Below the pieces are notes generated by a model. That model worked only from the letters and a program-made list of their open reading frames with translations. It was not told the origin of the DNA and searched no databases. Below, piece after piece: positions 18,294 through 26,279 of a stretch of DNA of 64,000 bases (position 1 is the stretch's first letter; every line of letters starts with the position of its first letter). This DNA comes from Candidatus Binatia bacterium (GTDB lineage Bacteria; Desulfobacterota; Binatia; HRBIN30; BPIQ01). Made by a program: the position numbers and the translations under genes. The stretch covers positions 248,001 through 312,000 of the forward strand of contig BPIQ01000002.1 in the NCBI GenBank assembly GCA_026004195.1, written 5' to 3'.

Positions 18294-19063
18294 CGCGGCG
18301 ACCTTCCGTTTCCTCCGGAGCAAACCGGGCACTCGGGATCCTTGCGGACCGGAACCTCCCGGAAGGCGGAGCCGAGCGCGTCGCAAACCAGAAGACGTCC
18401 CTCGAGAGTCCGACCCACGCCGAGCACCGACTTGAGCACTTCCGTCGCCGCGAGCGCGCCGAGGAGGTAGCCGACCGGACCGACCGCACCGCAGTCCCGC
18501 TCCTCGGGCCAGAGCCCCCTCGGGGGTGGTTCCGGGAAGAGACACCGGTAGCACGGGACGCCCGGCTCGTGCCCCGCGAAGGTCCCGATCTGAGCGTCGA
18601 ACCGGAGCACCGCCGCCGTGACGAAGGGCTTGCCCGCCCGGACGCAGAGGTCGTTCAGGAGAAACTTCGTGGAAAAGCTGTCGGAGCTGTCCACGACGAC
18701 GTCGTAGTCCCGCAGAATCGGACCGGACCTCTCGTCGAAGAACCAGGGGTAGGCTTCCACGCGGCAGTCGGGGTCGAGCTCGACGAGAGCCTTCCGGGCC
18801 GCTTCGACCTTGGGATGCCCCACGTCTTCCGAGCCGTAGAGCGTCTGCCGGTGGAGGTTGGAAAGCTCGACGACGTCCCCGTCCACCAGGCCGAGCCGTC
18901 CCACACCCGCCGCGGCGAGATACGTCGCACAGGCGGACCCGACGGCCCCCGCACCGACGAGAAGGACCCGAGCTTCGAGCAGCCGAAGCTGGCCCGTCCC
19001 CCCGATCTCGGGCAGGAGGATCTGCCGGCTGTAGCGCTCGACCTGGGCTTCGGTGAGGGTCAT
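18290..19063 (-). CDS. moeB: MoeB/ThiF-type adenylyltransferase (E1-like), copy 1
   Basis: Such enzymes adenylate the C-terminal glycine of ThiS/MoaD-like sulfur carriers. The 257 residues show the nucleotide site VLLVGAGAVGSACATYLAAA, the Arg/Asp catalytic stretch ELSNLHRQTLYG, VVVDSSDSFSTKFLLND, and paired zinc-binding motifs CYRC and CPVC. There is no rhodanese domain. It overlaps the NIL gene upstream and the radical-SAM gene downstream by 4 bases each. A second, distinct E1 gene is the first gene of the same operon. Confidence 0.93.
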   Translation of the reverse strand: MTLTEAQVERYSRQILLPEIGGTGQLRLLEARVLLVGAGAVGSACATYLAAAGVGRLGLVDGDVVELSNLHRQTLYGSEDVGHPKVEAARKALVELDPDCRVEAYPWFFDERSGPILRDYDVVVDSSDSFSTKFLLNDLCVRAGKPFVTAAVLRFDAQIGTFAGHEPGVPCYRCLFPEPPPRGLWPEERDCGAVGPVGYLLGALAATEVLKSVLGVGRTLEGRLLVCDALGSAFREVPVRKDPECPVCSGGNGRSPR

Positions 19064-19314
19064 TCGATGACGTTCTTCTCGATCGGTTCCACCTGCACTC
19101 CCCGCTCGCGGAGCCAGGCGATCGCCCGGTCGATCTCCTCCTGCGTACCGTCGAGTTCGAGGGCGACGAGCCCGATCGTGTCCGAAACGTTCGCGCCCCG
19201 GATGTTGGTGCGAACCCGAAAGCGCTGGCCCACCTCGTAGATGAGCGGCTCCTTGATGAGCTCCTGGGGATAGGTGAGATAGACTTTTTCGCGGACTTCC
19301 GGCTGGGGCGTCAC
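19060..19314 (-). CDS. Small NIL-domain protein
   Basis: This protein of about 84 residues is a single NIL domain, the small ferredoxin-like fold found at the end of methionine importers and in proteins of homocysteine synthesis in methanogens and related bacteria. Visible features are REKVYLTYPQELIKEPLIYE and GANVSDTIGLVALELDG. I chose the GTG at 19312-19314, which has AAGGGA ten bases upstream. An ATG at 19351-19353 inside the sulfhydrylase gene is possible. It ends with an ATGA overlap into moeB. The operon context suggests it binds a sulfur intermediate or methionine-like ligand. Confidence 0.82.
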   Translation of the reverse strand: MTPQPEVREKVYLTYPQELIKEPLIYEVGQRFRVRTNIRGANVSDTIGLVALELDGTQEEIDRAIAWLRERGVQVEPIEKNVIE

Positions 19315-19319
19315 CCTTC

Positions 19320-20321
19320 TCAAGTCCCTTCTCTTGCCTCTTGCTTTCTCCATTCGCGCCACCCGTGCCATAGGTTCGTGCTCAGATAACGATCCCCGAA
19401 ATCGGCGAAAATCACAACGACCACGCCCTCGCGAAGGTCCTTGGCCACCTCGAGAGCCGCCCAGAGCGCCGCTCCCGAGGACTGGCCCACGACGAGCCCC
19501 TCTTCGGCACCGAGACGGTAGACCATCTCGTAGGCGACCTCGGTGTTCACCGGCACCTTTGCGTCGAGCTGCCGCTCGTCGTAGATGCCGGGAACGATGG
19601 AAGAGGCCATGTGTTTGAGGCCTTCGAGACCGTGGAACGGATCGTCGGGCTCGGCGGCGATCACCTGCACCTTGGGATTGCGCTCCTTCAGGTAGCGGCC
19701 CGTACCCATGATGGTCCCGCCCGTTCCGATCCCGGCCACGAGATGCGTCACGCGGCCGCCCGTCGCCGCCCAGATCTCGGGCCCGGTCGACTCGTAGTGG
19801 GCCTGGGTGTTGCGCGGGTTGAAATACTGATCGGGCTTGAAGTAGCGGTCGGGGTTTTCCTCGAGAATCTTGCGGCAGAGCCGGATGGCACCGTCGGAGC
19901 CCTCGAGGGGGTCGCTGAAAATCACCTTGGCTCCGTAAGCCGCCACGATACGCTTGCGCTCCCAGCTCACGTTCGCCGGCATGACGAGCTCGACGGGGTA
20001 GCCCAGGACCGCGCCGATCATCGCGAGCGCGATGCCCGTGTTCCCCGAAGTCGAGTCGAGGATCACCTTTCCGGGAACGAGCTTGCCCTCTTCGAGCCCG
20101 CCGCGGATCATCCAGAGCGCGGCCCGGTCTTTCACCGACCCCCCGGGGTTGAAACCCTCGAGTTTCGCGTACACTTCCACGCTCGCTCGGAGTTTTCGCG
20201 TCACGCGGCGGAGCCGCAGGAGCGGCGTGTTCCCGATCAGCTCGAGAACGGTGCGCGCGCGGGGGGCGGGACGGGACGGAATCTCTCCCGTCGCGACCGA
20301 GGGGCGCGGGAGCGAAGGCAT
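19320..20321 (-). CDS. cysM: CysM-like PLP sulfhydrylase (cysteine synthase family)
   Basis: This 333-residue fold-type II PLP enzyme has the Schiff-base lysine in GFNPGGSVKDRAALWM, the phosphate/substrate loop STSGNTGIAL, and the PLP phosphate site GIGTGGTIMGTGRY. It resembles CysM-type enzymes that accept sulfide from a protein thiocarboxylate rather than free sulfide, as in the Mycobacterium CysO-CysM route. The adjacent ThiS-like carrier (ATGA overlap) supports this. Because the operon is under SAM control, the acceptor could lead to cysteine or homocysteine; sequence alone does not decide. Confidence 0.9.
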   Translation of the reverse strand: MPSLPRPSVATGEIPSRPAPRARTVLELIGNTPLLRLRRVTRKLRASVEVYAKLEGFNPGGSVKDRAALWMIRGGLEEGKLVPGKVILDSTSGNTGIALAMIGAVLGYPVELVMPANVSWERKRIVAAYGAKVIFSDPLEGSDGAIRLCRKILEENPDRYFKPDQYFNPRNTQAHYESTGPEIWAATGGRVTHLVAGIGTGGTIMGTGRYLKERNPKVQVIAAEPDDPFHGLEGLKHMASSIVPGIYDERQLDAKVPVNTEVAYEMVYRLGAEEGLVVGQSSGAALWAALEVAKDLREGVVVVIFADFGDRYLSTNLWHGWREWRKQEAREGT

Positions 20322-20599
20322 CAAACACCGCCGGCGATGGCCGGTACGATGGAAAGCTCGTCTCCGTCCTTGACGGGCGTCTCGAGATTGCCGAGAAAGC
20401 GGATGTCGTCCCCGTTCACGTAGATGTTCACGAAGCGCCGGACCCTTCCCTGCTCGTCGCAAAGGCGCTCTTTGATGCCGGGGAACTGCCGCTCGAGGTC
20501 CTCGACGACGTCCGCGACCGTCGTGCCCTGCACTCCGACCTCCTCGGACCCGCCGGTGAACCGGCGCAGGGGCGTGGGAATCCGTACTCGAACCGCCAT
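20321..20599 (-). CDS. ThiS/MoaD-like sulfur carrier protein ending in GGV
   Basis: This is a ubiquitin-fold sulfur carrier of 92 residues. The pattern [15 protein letters not shown] ... [16 protein letters not shown] ... [15 protein letters not shown] is that of CysO-like carriers. The mature carriers end in Gly-Gly, which is adenylated by the E1 and then thiocarboxylated. Here one extra Val follows the GG before the TGA, so a peptidase (usually a JAMM/JAB protease) would have to expose it. No such protease gene is in the operon. It lies 18 bases after thrC and overlaps the sulfhydrylase ATG. Confidence 0.92.
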   Translation of the reverse strand: MAVRVRIPTPLRRFTGGSEEVGVQGTTVADVVEDLERQFPGIKERLCDEQGRVRRFVNIYVNGDDIRFLGNLETPVKDGDELSIVPAIAGGV

Positions 20600-20617
20600 G
20601 GAACGTCCTCCTTCTTG

Positions 20618-21886
20618 TCAGTTGACAGCTTCGGCTCGGCGGGGTTTCTTCGCCGCCGAGAGCTTCCGGTAGAGCTCGTCGAACTCCTGCAGCTTGGCGT
20701 GGATGGTGAACGGTTTCTCGAGTCCGTCCTGGACGGCCTCGAGGGTCTTGTACCCGTTCCCCGTCACCGCGATGACGATCGGCTCGTCCCGCGGGATGCG
20801 TCCTTGCTCGACGAGTTTTTTGGTCACGGCGACGGTCGTGCCGCCGGCCGGCTCCGTGAAAATGCCTTCCGTACGGGCCAGAAGCCGGATCCCTTCGAGA
20901 ATTTCCTCGTCCGTCGCGACTTCTCCCCAGCCGCCCGACTCTCGCACCGCCTTCAACACGTAGTACCCGTCGGCGGGATTCCCGATGGCGATCGACTTGG
21001 CGATCGTGTTGGGTTTGACCGGCTGGATCAGCTCCTGCCCCCGGTGGAGAGCCTGGACCACCGGTGCGCATCCCGCCGCCTGTGCGGTGTAGATCCTCAC
21101 CGGAGCTTCCTCCACGAGGCCCACCCGGACGAGCTCCTGGAACGCTTTGTAGACCTTCGGCAGGATCGTTCCACCGGCCGTCGGGACCACCACGTGCCGC
21201 GGGAGCCGCCAGCCGAGCTGCTCGGCGATCTCGAAGCCATACGTCTTCGCGCCCTCGGTATAGTATGGTCGAACGTTGATGTTCACGAAAGCCCAACCGT
21301 ACTTGTCGGCGATCTCGCTGCAGAGCCGGTTCACGTCGTCGTAGTTCCCCCGGATGGCGATGGTCCGGGGCCCGTAGATCGCCGACCCGATGATCTTCCC
21401 GCTCTCGAGGTCGTACGGGATGAAAATGAAACACTCGAGGCCGGCCCGGGCCGCGTGGGCGGAAACGCTGTTGGCCAGATTCCCGGTCGAGGCGCACGAC
21501 ACCGTGTCGTAACCGAATTCCACGGCCTTGGAGATCGCCACGGACACCACCCGGTCCTTGTACGAGTACGTGGGGTGGTTGACCGAGTCGTCCTTGACGT
21601 AGAGTTCTTCGACCCCGAGCACCCTCGCCAGTCGCTCCGCGCGCACGAGAGGCGTCCAGCCCGAGTGCAACCCGACGCTCGGCTCGCCCTCGATGGGCAG
21701 CAGCTCCGCGTAGCGCCAGAGGTTGCGGGGCCGCGCTTCGATCGTTTCTCTCCGGAGCACCGCACGGACGCGGTCGTAGTCGTAGGTGACTTCCAGCGGA
21801 CCGAAACACGTGTCGCAGACGTGCAGCGGTGCCTGTTCGTACCGCTGGCCGCATTCGCGACAGCGCAATCCCGTTACGTAACCCAT
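20618..21886 (-). CDS. thrC: Threonine synthase
   Basis: ThrC is a PLP enzyme that turns O-phosphohomoserine into threonine. The 422 residues start with a zinc-ribbon (LRCRECGQRYE ... CDTCFGPLEV), as in the archaeal/actinobacterial type. PLP lysine is in HPTYSYKDRVVSVAI, followed by SCASTGNLANSVSAHAA and VVPTAGGTILPK. The ATG is preceded by AAAGGAG at eight bases. Lying second in a SAM-riboswitch operon is odd for a pure threonine gene, since O-phosphohomoserine is the branch point to methionine. A methionine-branch function or balancing role is possible. Confidence 0.9.
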   Translation of the reverse strand: MGYVTGLRCRECGQRYEQAPLHVCDTCFGPLEVTYDYDRVRAVLRRETIEARPRNLWRYAELLPIEGEPSVGLHSGWTPLVRAERLARVLGVEELYVKDDSVNHPTYSYKDRVVSVAISKAVEFGYDTVSCASTGNLANSVSAHAARAGLECFIFIPYDLESGKIIGSAIYGPRTIAIRGNYDDVNRLCSEIADKYGWAFVNINVRPYYTEGAKTYGFEIAEQLGWRLPRHVVVPTAGGTILPKVYKAFQELVRVGLVEEAPVRIYTAQAAGCAPVVQALHRGQELIQPVKPNTIAKSIAIGNPADGYYVLKAVRESGGWGEVATDEEILEGIRLLARTEGIFTEPAGGTTVAVTKKLVEQGRIPRDEPIVIAVTGNGYKTLEAVQDGLEKPFTIHAKLQEFDELYRKLSAAKKPRRAEAVN

Positions 21887-22671
21887 TCGGACGGCTCCTT
21901 TTCCCGTGGCAGCGTGGTGTTCCGGCTTTCGACCTCTAGCCCCGCCCTGCAACGAGGGCAACGGGGGTCGGAGACCAGAGGGACTTCGCGCCAGCGGAGC
22001 GCGAGTCCGTCGAACACGAGGAGACGACCGTGGAGAAGGCGCCCGACCCCGAGAAGCGCCTTCAGGACCTCGTTCGCCTGTACGGCAGCGACGGCACCCA
22101 CCACCGAACCCACCACGCCCGCGTACTGGCATTCCGGAAGATCGTCGGCCGGGGGCACCGGAAAGAGGCAACGCAGGCAGGGCCCCCTACCGGGAAGCAA
22201 GGTCGTCGTCTGCCCGAGCCAGCCGACGACGCCCGCGTAGGAAAGTGGAGTCCCGGCCGCCAGGACGGCGTCGTGCAGAGCGAACTTGGCCGTGACGGAG
22301 TCGGTCCCGTCGACCACGAAGTCGAAACGCCGCGCGAGCGCCTCGATTTCTCCGGGTTCGAGAACCCGCGGAAAAAGCTCCAGGGCGACCTCCGGGTTCC
22401 TCGCCCGAATCTCTTCCGCCGCACACTCCACCTTCGCCCGCCCGACGTGCGAGGTGCGATAGAGGGTCTGTCGGTGCAGGTTCGAAAGCTCGACCCGATC
22501 GGGGTCGACGAGCCCGAGTTTTCCCACGCCGGCGCCCGCGAGAAGAAGAGCGACCGGGCATCCGAGCCCCCCCACCCCGACCACGAGCACGCGAGCCTCC
22601 CGGAGCTTGCGCTGGCCGGAGGGACCGATTTCGGGGAGACGGATCTGCCGCTCGTAGCGCGAGTCGTTCAT
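21874..22671 (-). CDS. moeB: MoeB/ThiF-type adenylyltransferase (E1-like), copy 2
   Basis: This 265-residue E1-like enzyme is the first gene of the sulfur operon. It has VLVVGVGGLGCPVALLLAGA, ELSNLHRQTLYRTSHVG, VVDGTDSVTAKFALHD and the zinc pairs CLRC and CPRC. It differs clearly from copy 1 (18290-19063), so this is not a recent duplication. The ATG at 22669-22671 begins the typical ERQIRLPEIGPSGQ segment. Translation could extend upstream in frame, but only into the riboswitch terminator. It overlaps the thrC start by 13 bases. Confidence 0.92.
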   Translation of the reverse strand: MNDSRYERQIRLPEIGPSGQRKLREARVLVVGVGGLGCPVALLLAGAGVGKLGLVDPDRVELSNLHRQTLYRTSHVGRAKVECAAEEIRARNPEVALELFPRVLEPGEIEALARRFDFVVDGTDSVTAKFALHDAVLAAGTPLSYAGVVGWLGQTTTLLPGRGPCLRCLFPVPPADDLPECQYAGVVGSVVGAVAAVQANEVLKALLGVGRLLHGRLLVFDGLALRWREVPLVSDPRCPRCRAGLEVESRNTTLPREKEPSEWVT

Positions 22672-22696
22672 GGGTTCCGTCCGGTCTCCGGTACGC

Positions 22697-22732
22697 AAAA
22701 AAAAAACCCCTTCCGGCCCTTTTCGGAAGAGG
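22697..22732 (-). terminator. Intrinsic terminator, expression platform of the SAM-I riboswitch
   Basis: On the minus strand CCTCTTCCG (22724-22732) pairs with CGGAAGGGG (22707-22715) around an eight-base loop, followed at once by ten T residues (22697-22706). It lies between the riboswitch aptamer and the first gene, as expected for SAM-induced termination. The last stretch of the aptamer (CGGAAAGATAAGG) can compete for the 5' arm and act as anti-terminator. Confidence 0.88.
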
Positions 22733-22742
22733 CGATCGGCTT

Positions 22743-22851
22743 CCTTATCTTTCCGGTTGCTCGAACCGGTCGGAATTAGCACCGCCGTCCCTTCGAGAGG
22801 ACCGGTTGCTGTGGCTTCCTCGGGCCTGTCCCTCCGCCACTCTGGATAAGG
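22743..22851 (-). promoter_or_regulatory. SAM-I (S-box) riboswitch
   Basis: The minus-strand RNA carries the S-box consensus. P1 is a perfect 7-bp helix, CCTTATC (22845-22851) with GATAAGG (22743-22749). It is followed by CAGAG, GGCGGAGGGAC, GGCCC, a kink-turn region and GCAACC. The P3/J3-4 core is GGTGCTAATTCC (22772-22783), and a final stem precedes AGATAAGG. The kink-turn reads GAGGAAGCC where GATGAAACC is usual. Binding of S-adenosylmethionine should favour the terminator just downstream and switch off the operon that begins with moeB copy 2. Confidence 0.95.
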
Positions 22852-22860
22852 ACGTCCCTT

Positions 22861-22889
22861 ACGCTAGAGTAACGCCGTTCGGCTGTCAA
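22861..22889 (-). promoter_or_regulatory. Sigma-70 promoter of the SAM-riboswitch operon
   Basis: On the minus strand a perfect TTGACA (22884-22889) is separated by exactly 17 bases from TAGCGT (22861-22866), about 10 bases before the riboswitch. It begins directly after the bamD stop codon, so the sulfur operon has its own promoter. Confidence 0.75.
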
Positions 22890-22897
22890 TCCGCGCC

Positions 22898-23701
22898 TCA
22901 GGAGCCGGGTGCGGGAACGCCCGCGTGGGCGAGCAGCTCCGCCCTCGCGTCCTCGGCCACCGCCGGAACCCCGAGCTCGTCGAGCCGGCGGCGGGCCTTT
23001 CCGGCCCAGCGCGTGCGGGCATAGCCCTGCAGCACGGCCTGGTAGGCGAGCGCGGCCCTTTCCTTGCGGGAGCTCCGATAAAGCTCGCCGAGTCGGTAGA
23101 GCGCCTCGGCACAGAGATCCGTGTAGGGATAACGACGCACCACTTCGAGAAGTCGCCGCTCGGCCGCCAGGCGGTTCCCCTTCCGCAGGTAGAACTTCGC
23201 CACGTAGAGCTCCTGCGCCGCGAGATTCTTCTGGCAATCGGCGAGCTCCCGCCGCGCGAGCTCCGCGAAGGGACTCGTCGGATACTGCTGGATCACGGCG
23301 AGGAACTGCTCTTCGGCCTCGCGCGCGGCCGACTGATCGCGATCGGGCGAGCGCATGCGCTTTTTGTGGCACATGCCCAGGAGATAGCCGACCATGGGCA
23401 GTGCCGGGCTCGTGGGGTGGCGCCGCTGGAAGTCCGTGAGCGCCGCCACGGCTTCGACGTAGTCGCCGTCGAGGTAGTGGGCGTGCGCGATCCGCAGTTC
23501 CGCCTCGGTCGCGAAGTCGCTGAAAGGATGCTGGTCGAGAAGCTCCCGGTAGGTTTCGACGGCCAGGTCGTAAGCTCCGTCCGCGAAAAAACGTTCGGCC
23601 TTCGCGAACACTTCCTCGGGGGTCGTGGGCTTGCGGGAAGAGCAAGCGGCGACCCCGACGAGCAAAACGACGAAAACCGCCTTCGGCGAGAAGCGAACCA
23701 T
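22898..23701 (-). CDS. bamD: Outer-membrane assembly lipoprotein BamD
   Basis: BamD is the TPR lipoprotein partner of BamA in outer-membrane protein insertion. The 267-residue precursor has a lipoprotein signal (VFVVLLVGVAAC, lipidated Cys near residue 20) and about five TPR-like helical pairs (FADGAYDLAVETYRELLDQH, HPTSPALPMVGYLLGMC, YPYTDLCAEALYRLGELY). It confirms a diderm cell plan. It is a single gene: the upstream neighbour is divergent and the sulfur operon downstream has its own promoter. Confidence 0.9.
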   Translation of the reverse strand: MVRFSPKAVFVVLLVGVAACSSRKPTTPEEVFAKAERFFADGAYDLAVETYRELLDQHPFSDFATEAELRIAHAHYLDGDYVEAVAALTDFQRRHPTSPALPMVGYLLGMCHKKRMRSPDRDQSAAREAEEQFLAVIQQYPTSPFAELARRELADCQKNLAAQELYVAKFYLRKGNRLAAERRLLEVVRRYPYTDLCAEALYRLGELYRSSRKERAALAYQAVLQGYARTRWAGKARRRLDELGVPAVAEDARAELLAHAGVPAPGS

Positions 23702-23770
23702 GCCCGAAGCCGTTAGCGCGCCCCGGGGTTCCTGTAAAGGATTGCGCCGGCAACGGACGAAAGCTACCCA

Positions 23771-24574
23771 GTGCGCGGCGAGATGCGGGACGTCCTCGAC
23801 ATGTGGTCCCACACGCGCATGGTCGTGCTCACGGCCGTCACGGCCTCCCTCTACGCGGCGATCCTCGTCCCCTTCAAGGTTCTCCCCATCATCCCGGGCG
23901 TGACGGAATTCCGGCCCGCGAACGCCGTCCCCGTCGTGTGCTCTTTCCTTTTCGGACCGGCGGCGGCCTGGGGGGCGGCCATCGGAAACCTCATCGGGGA
24001 TTTTTTCGGCGGCATCGGCCCCGGCGCCGTCTTCGGCTTCGTCGGGAACTTCGTGTACGGGCTCCTGCCCTACAAACTCTGGGAGGCCCTCGGGGGCGGA
24101 CGGCCCCTCCCGAGCCCCCGTTCCGGAGCTCGGGTTCCGGCCGACGCCGTGTGGCTTCGCCTGGGCTTCGTGGTCGTCGTTTCGGCGGCCGGATGCGCCG
24201 TGTGGGTCGGCTGGGGACTCAACGTCCTCGGCTTCGTGCCCTTTTCGGTGCTCGGCAACATCGTGTTCGTGAACAACGCCGTCGTGGCTCTCGTACTCGC
24301 TCCGGTCCTGCTGCCGCTCCTCTACCCTCGGGTAGAGCGCGCCGGGCTCCTCTACCGGGAGGTCCTTCCTCCCGAGACCACCCGAGCCCTTGGAATCCGC
24401 CGGCTGGGGGTCGCCCTCGTCGCCGCCGGAGCCCTCGGTGGGCTCGTGCTCGGGAACCTCGCCTCCACGGGGGCCTGGCTTCCGCCCTTCGCGCAAGAGG
24501 ACCCCATGGCCTGGACGAGCCTCGTTCTCCTCTTCCCGCTCCTCCTCCTCGGTGCGGGCCTTTTTCTCCTCTGA
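23771..24574 (+). CDS. ECF transporter substrate-binding (S) component
   Basis: This is the membrane S subunit of an energy-coupling-factor importer, 267 residues with about seven hydrophobic segments. The first half looks like the short S-component core (LYAAILVPFKVLPIIPGVTE, FRPANAVPVVCSFLFGPAAA, GNLIGDFFGGIGPG). The C-terminal third adds further helices beyond the usual length of 170-200. The substrate is unknown: a vitamin, queuosine precursor or metal are options. GTG at 23771 or ATG at 23783 may start it. The A and T genes follow directly, giving a dedicated group-I ECF system. Confidence 0.83.
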   Translation: MRGEMRDVLDMWSHTRMVVLTAVTASLYAAILVPFKVLPIIPGVTEFRPANAVPVVCSFLFGPAAAWGAAIGNLIGDFFGGIGPGAVFGFVGNFVYGLLPYKLWEALGGGRPLPSPRSGARVPADAVWLRLGFVVVVSAAGCAVWVGWGLNVLGFVPFSVLGNIVFVNNAVVALVLAPVLLPLLYPRVERAGLLYREVLPPETTRALGIRRLGVALVAAGALGGLVLGNLASTGAWLPPFAQEDPMAWTSLVLLFPLLLLGAGLFLL

Positions 24575-24596
24575 AACTTCCCGTAGGAGGCATGCC

Positions 24597-26279
24597 GTGC
24601 CACCTCGCGTCGAAGCGGTTCGGTTCGAAAACGTCCGCTTCACCTACGCGGGTCGATCGGAACCCGCGCTCGCGGGCATCTCGTTCGGCGTGCCCCCCGG
24701 CCGGTTCGTCCTGGTGATGGGGCGGACGGGGTCGGGCAAAAGCACGCTCGCCAAGTGCCTGAACCGCATCGTCCCCTGCTTCCAGAGGGGCCGGCTCGAG
24801 GGAAGGATCCTCCTCGACGGCGAACCGACCGAGGGGAAGTCGGTGGCGGACCTCGCCGGTCGCGTCGGGGTCGTTCTCCAGGACTTCGAAGCCCAACTCT
24901 TCGCCACCGACGTCGAGCAGGAGATCGCCTTCGGGCTCGAGCAGCTCGGTGTCCCGGGCCCGGAAATCCGCGCCCGTATCGACCGGGTCCTCGCTCTGCT
25001 CGGGATCGAGCACCTCCGGAAGCGGGACCCGAACTCGCTTTCGGGAGGAGAAAAGCAGAGGCTCGCCATCGCGGCCGTGCTCGCCCTCGAGCCGCGAGTT
25101 CTCGTGTTCGACGAACCCACGACGGACCTCGATCCCGAGGCGAAACACCAAGTGTTCGAGACCCTGCGCGAGCTGCGGGCGAGGGGGCTCGCGGCCGTCG
25201 TCGCCGAGCACGAGATCGACGCGACGGACTTCGCCGATCGACTCGTTCTCCTCGACGGGGGCCGGATCGTGGCGGAGGGACCCGCCGCGGAGCTCCGGAA
25301 AGACGTACCCCTGCTGCTGCGGTGCGGCGTGCGTCCGCGAGACCTCGACCGGGTCGTCCGGGCTCTGGGCATCCGCGCATCCGGCGAGTCCGTGGAAGAA
25401 GTGGAAAGAGCCATCCGGAGAGAACTGGGAGGGCCGGCGTCGGCGCAGGCCGCGGCGAGCGCGGAAAACACGGCGCGGGCCGAACCGATCCTCGAGGTAC
25501 GGGACGTCTCCTTTTCGTACGCCGACGAACCGGTTCTCGCCGACGTTTCCCTGCGCTTCGAAGCCGGGGCTTTCACGGCCCTCATCGGTCCCAACGGGTC
25601 CGGCAAAAGCACGCTCGCGAAGATCCTCACGGGCCTTCTTCGCCCCTCCCACGGTCGCGTCCTCTGGAAGGGGGAGAACGTCACGGCGCGCTCCGCGCGC
25701 GAGTTGGCCACGAGAATCGGGTACGTCTTCCAGGACCCGGACCACCAGCTTTTTTGCGCCACGGTCCGCGAGGAAGTGGCGTTCGGTCCCAAGAACCTGG
25801 GGGTTCCGGAGCCCGAGCTCTCCCGGCGCGTCTCGGAAGCGCTGCGGGCCCTGCGACTCGAAGGGCTCGAGGAGGAAGACCCGTTCGTCCTCACCAAGGG
25901 GCAACGCCAGCGTCTGGCCATCGCTGCCGTGCTCGCCCAGCGACCGGAGTTCCTCGTCCTCGACGAGCCCACCACGGGGCTCGACTACGAGGAGCAGCAG
26001 GCCGTCCTCGAGCTTCTCTCGGCTCTCAACCGGCAGGGCCTCTCCCTCCTGGTGATCACCCACAGCCCCTGGGTCGTCGCGGAGTACGCGCGCAAGGCCG
26101 TCGTTCTGCTCGACGGAAGGGTGGCCTTCGAGGGGACGCTCCGGGATCTCTTCCGCCGGAGCACGCTCGTCGAACGCGCCCGTTTCCGCGTTCCGGACGT
26201 CACGAGGCTTTCCCTCCGCTTCGGCTTCGCGGCTCTCGGCGTACCGGAGTTCGTCTCCGCCTTCCGGGTGGACCCGTGA
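24597..26279 (+). CDS. ECF transporter ATPase, fused A-A' domains
   Basis: The 560-residue protein has two ABC domains in tandem. Domain 1 (about 1-250) has Walker A MGRTGSGKSTLAK, signature LSGGEKQRLAIAA and Walker B VLVFDEPTTDLDP. Domain 2 (about 290-520) has IGPNGSGKSTLAK, LTKGQRQRLAIAAV and LVLDEPTTGLDY. Both carry the Q-loop phrases typical of ECF ATPases (QDFEAQLFATDVEQEIAFG and QDPDHQLFCATVREEVAFG). The signature of domain 2 is TKGQ rather than SGGQ. The GTG start has a TAGGAGG six bases upstream. It overlaps the T-component gene by 4 bases. Confidence 0.95.
   Translation: MPPRVEAVRFENVRFTYAGRSEPALAGISFGVPPGRFVLVMGRTGSGKSTLAKCLNRIVPCFQRGRLEGRILLDGEPTEGKSVADLAGRVGVVLQDFEAQLFATDVEQEIAFGLEQLGVPGPEIRARIDRVLALLGIEHLRKRDPNSLSGGEKQRLAIAAVLALEPRVLVFDEPTTDLDPEAKHQVFETLRELRARGLAAVVAEHEIDATDFADRLVLLDGGRIVAEGPAAELRKDVPLLLRCGVRPRDLDRVVRALGIRASGESVEEVERAIRRELGGPASAQAAASAENTARAEPILEVRDVSFSYADEPVLADVSLRFEAGAFTALIGPNGSGKSTLAKILTGLLRPSHGRVLWKGENVTARSARELATRIGYVFQDPDHQLFCATVREEVAFGPKNLGVPEPELSRRVSEALRALRLEGLEEEDPFVLTKGQRQRLAIAAVLAQRPEFLVLDEPTTGLDYEEQQAVLELLSALNRQGLSLLVITHSPWVVAEYARKAVVLLDGRVAFEGTLRDLFRRSTLVERARFRVPDVTRLSLRFGFAALGVPEFVSAFRVDP

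Noticed and set aside
22672-22782. N-terminal extension of moeB copy 2
   Set aside because: The extra residues would be translated from the riboswitch terminator and its T-run; the typical protein start is at 22671.
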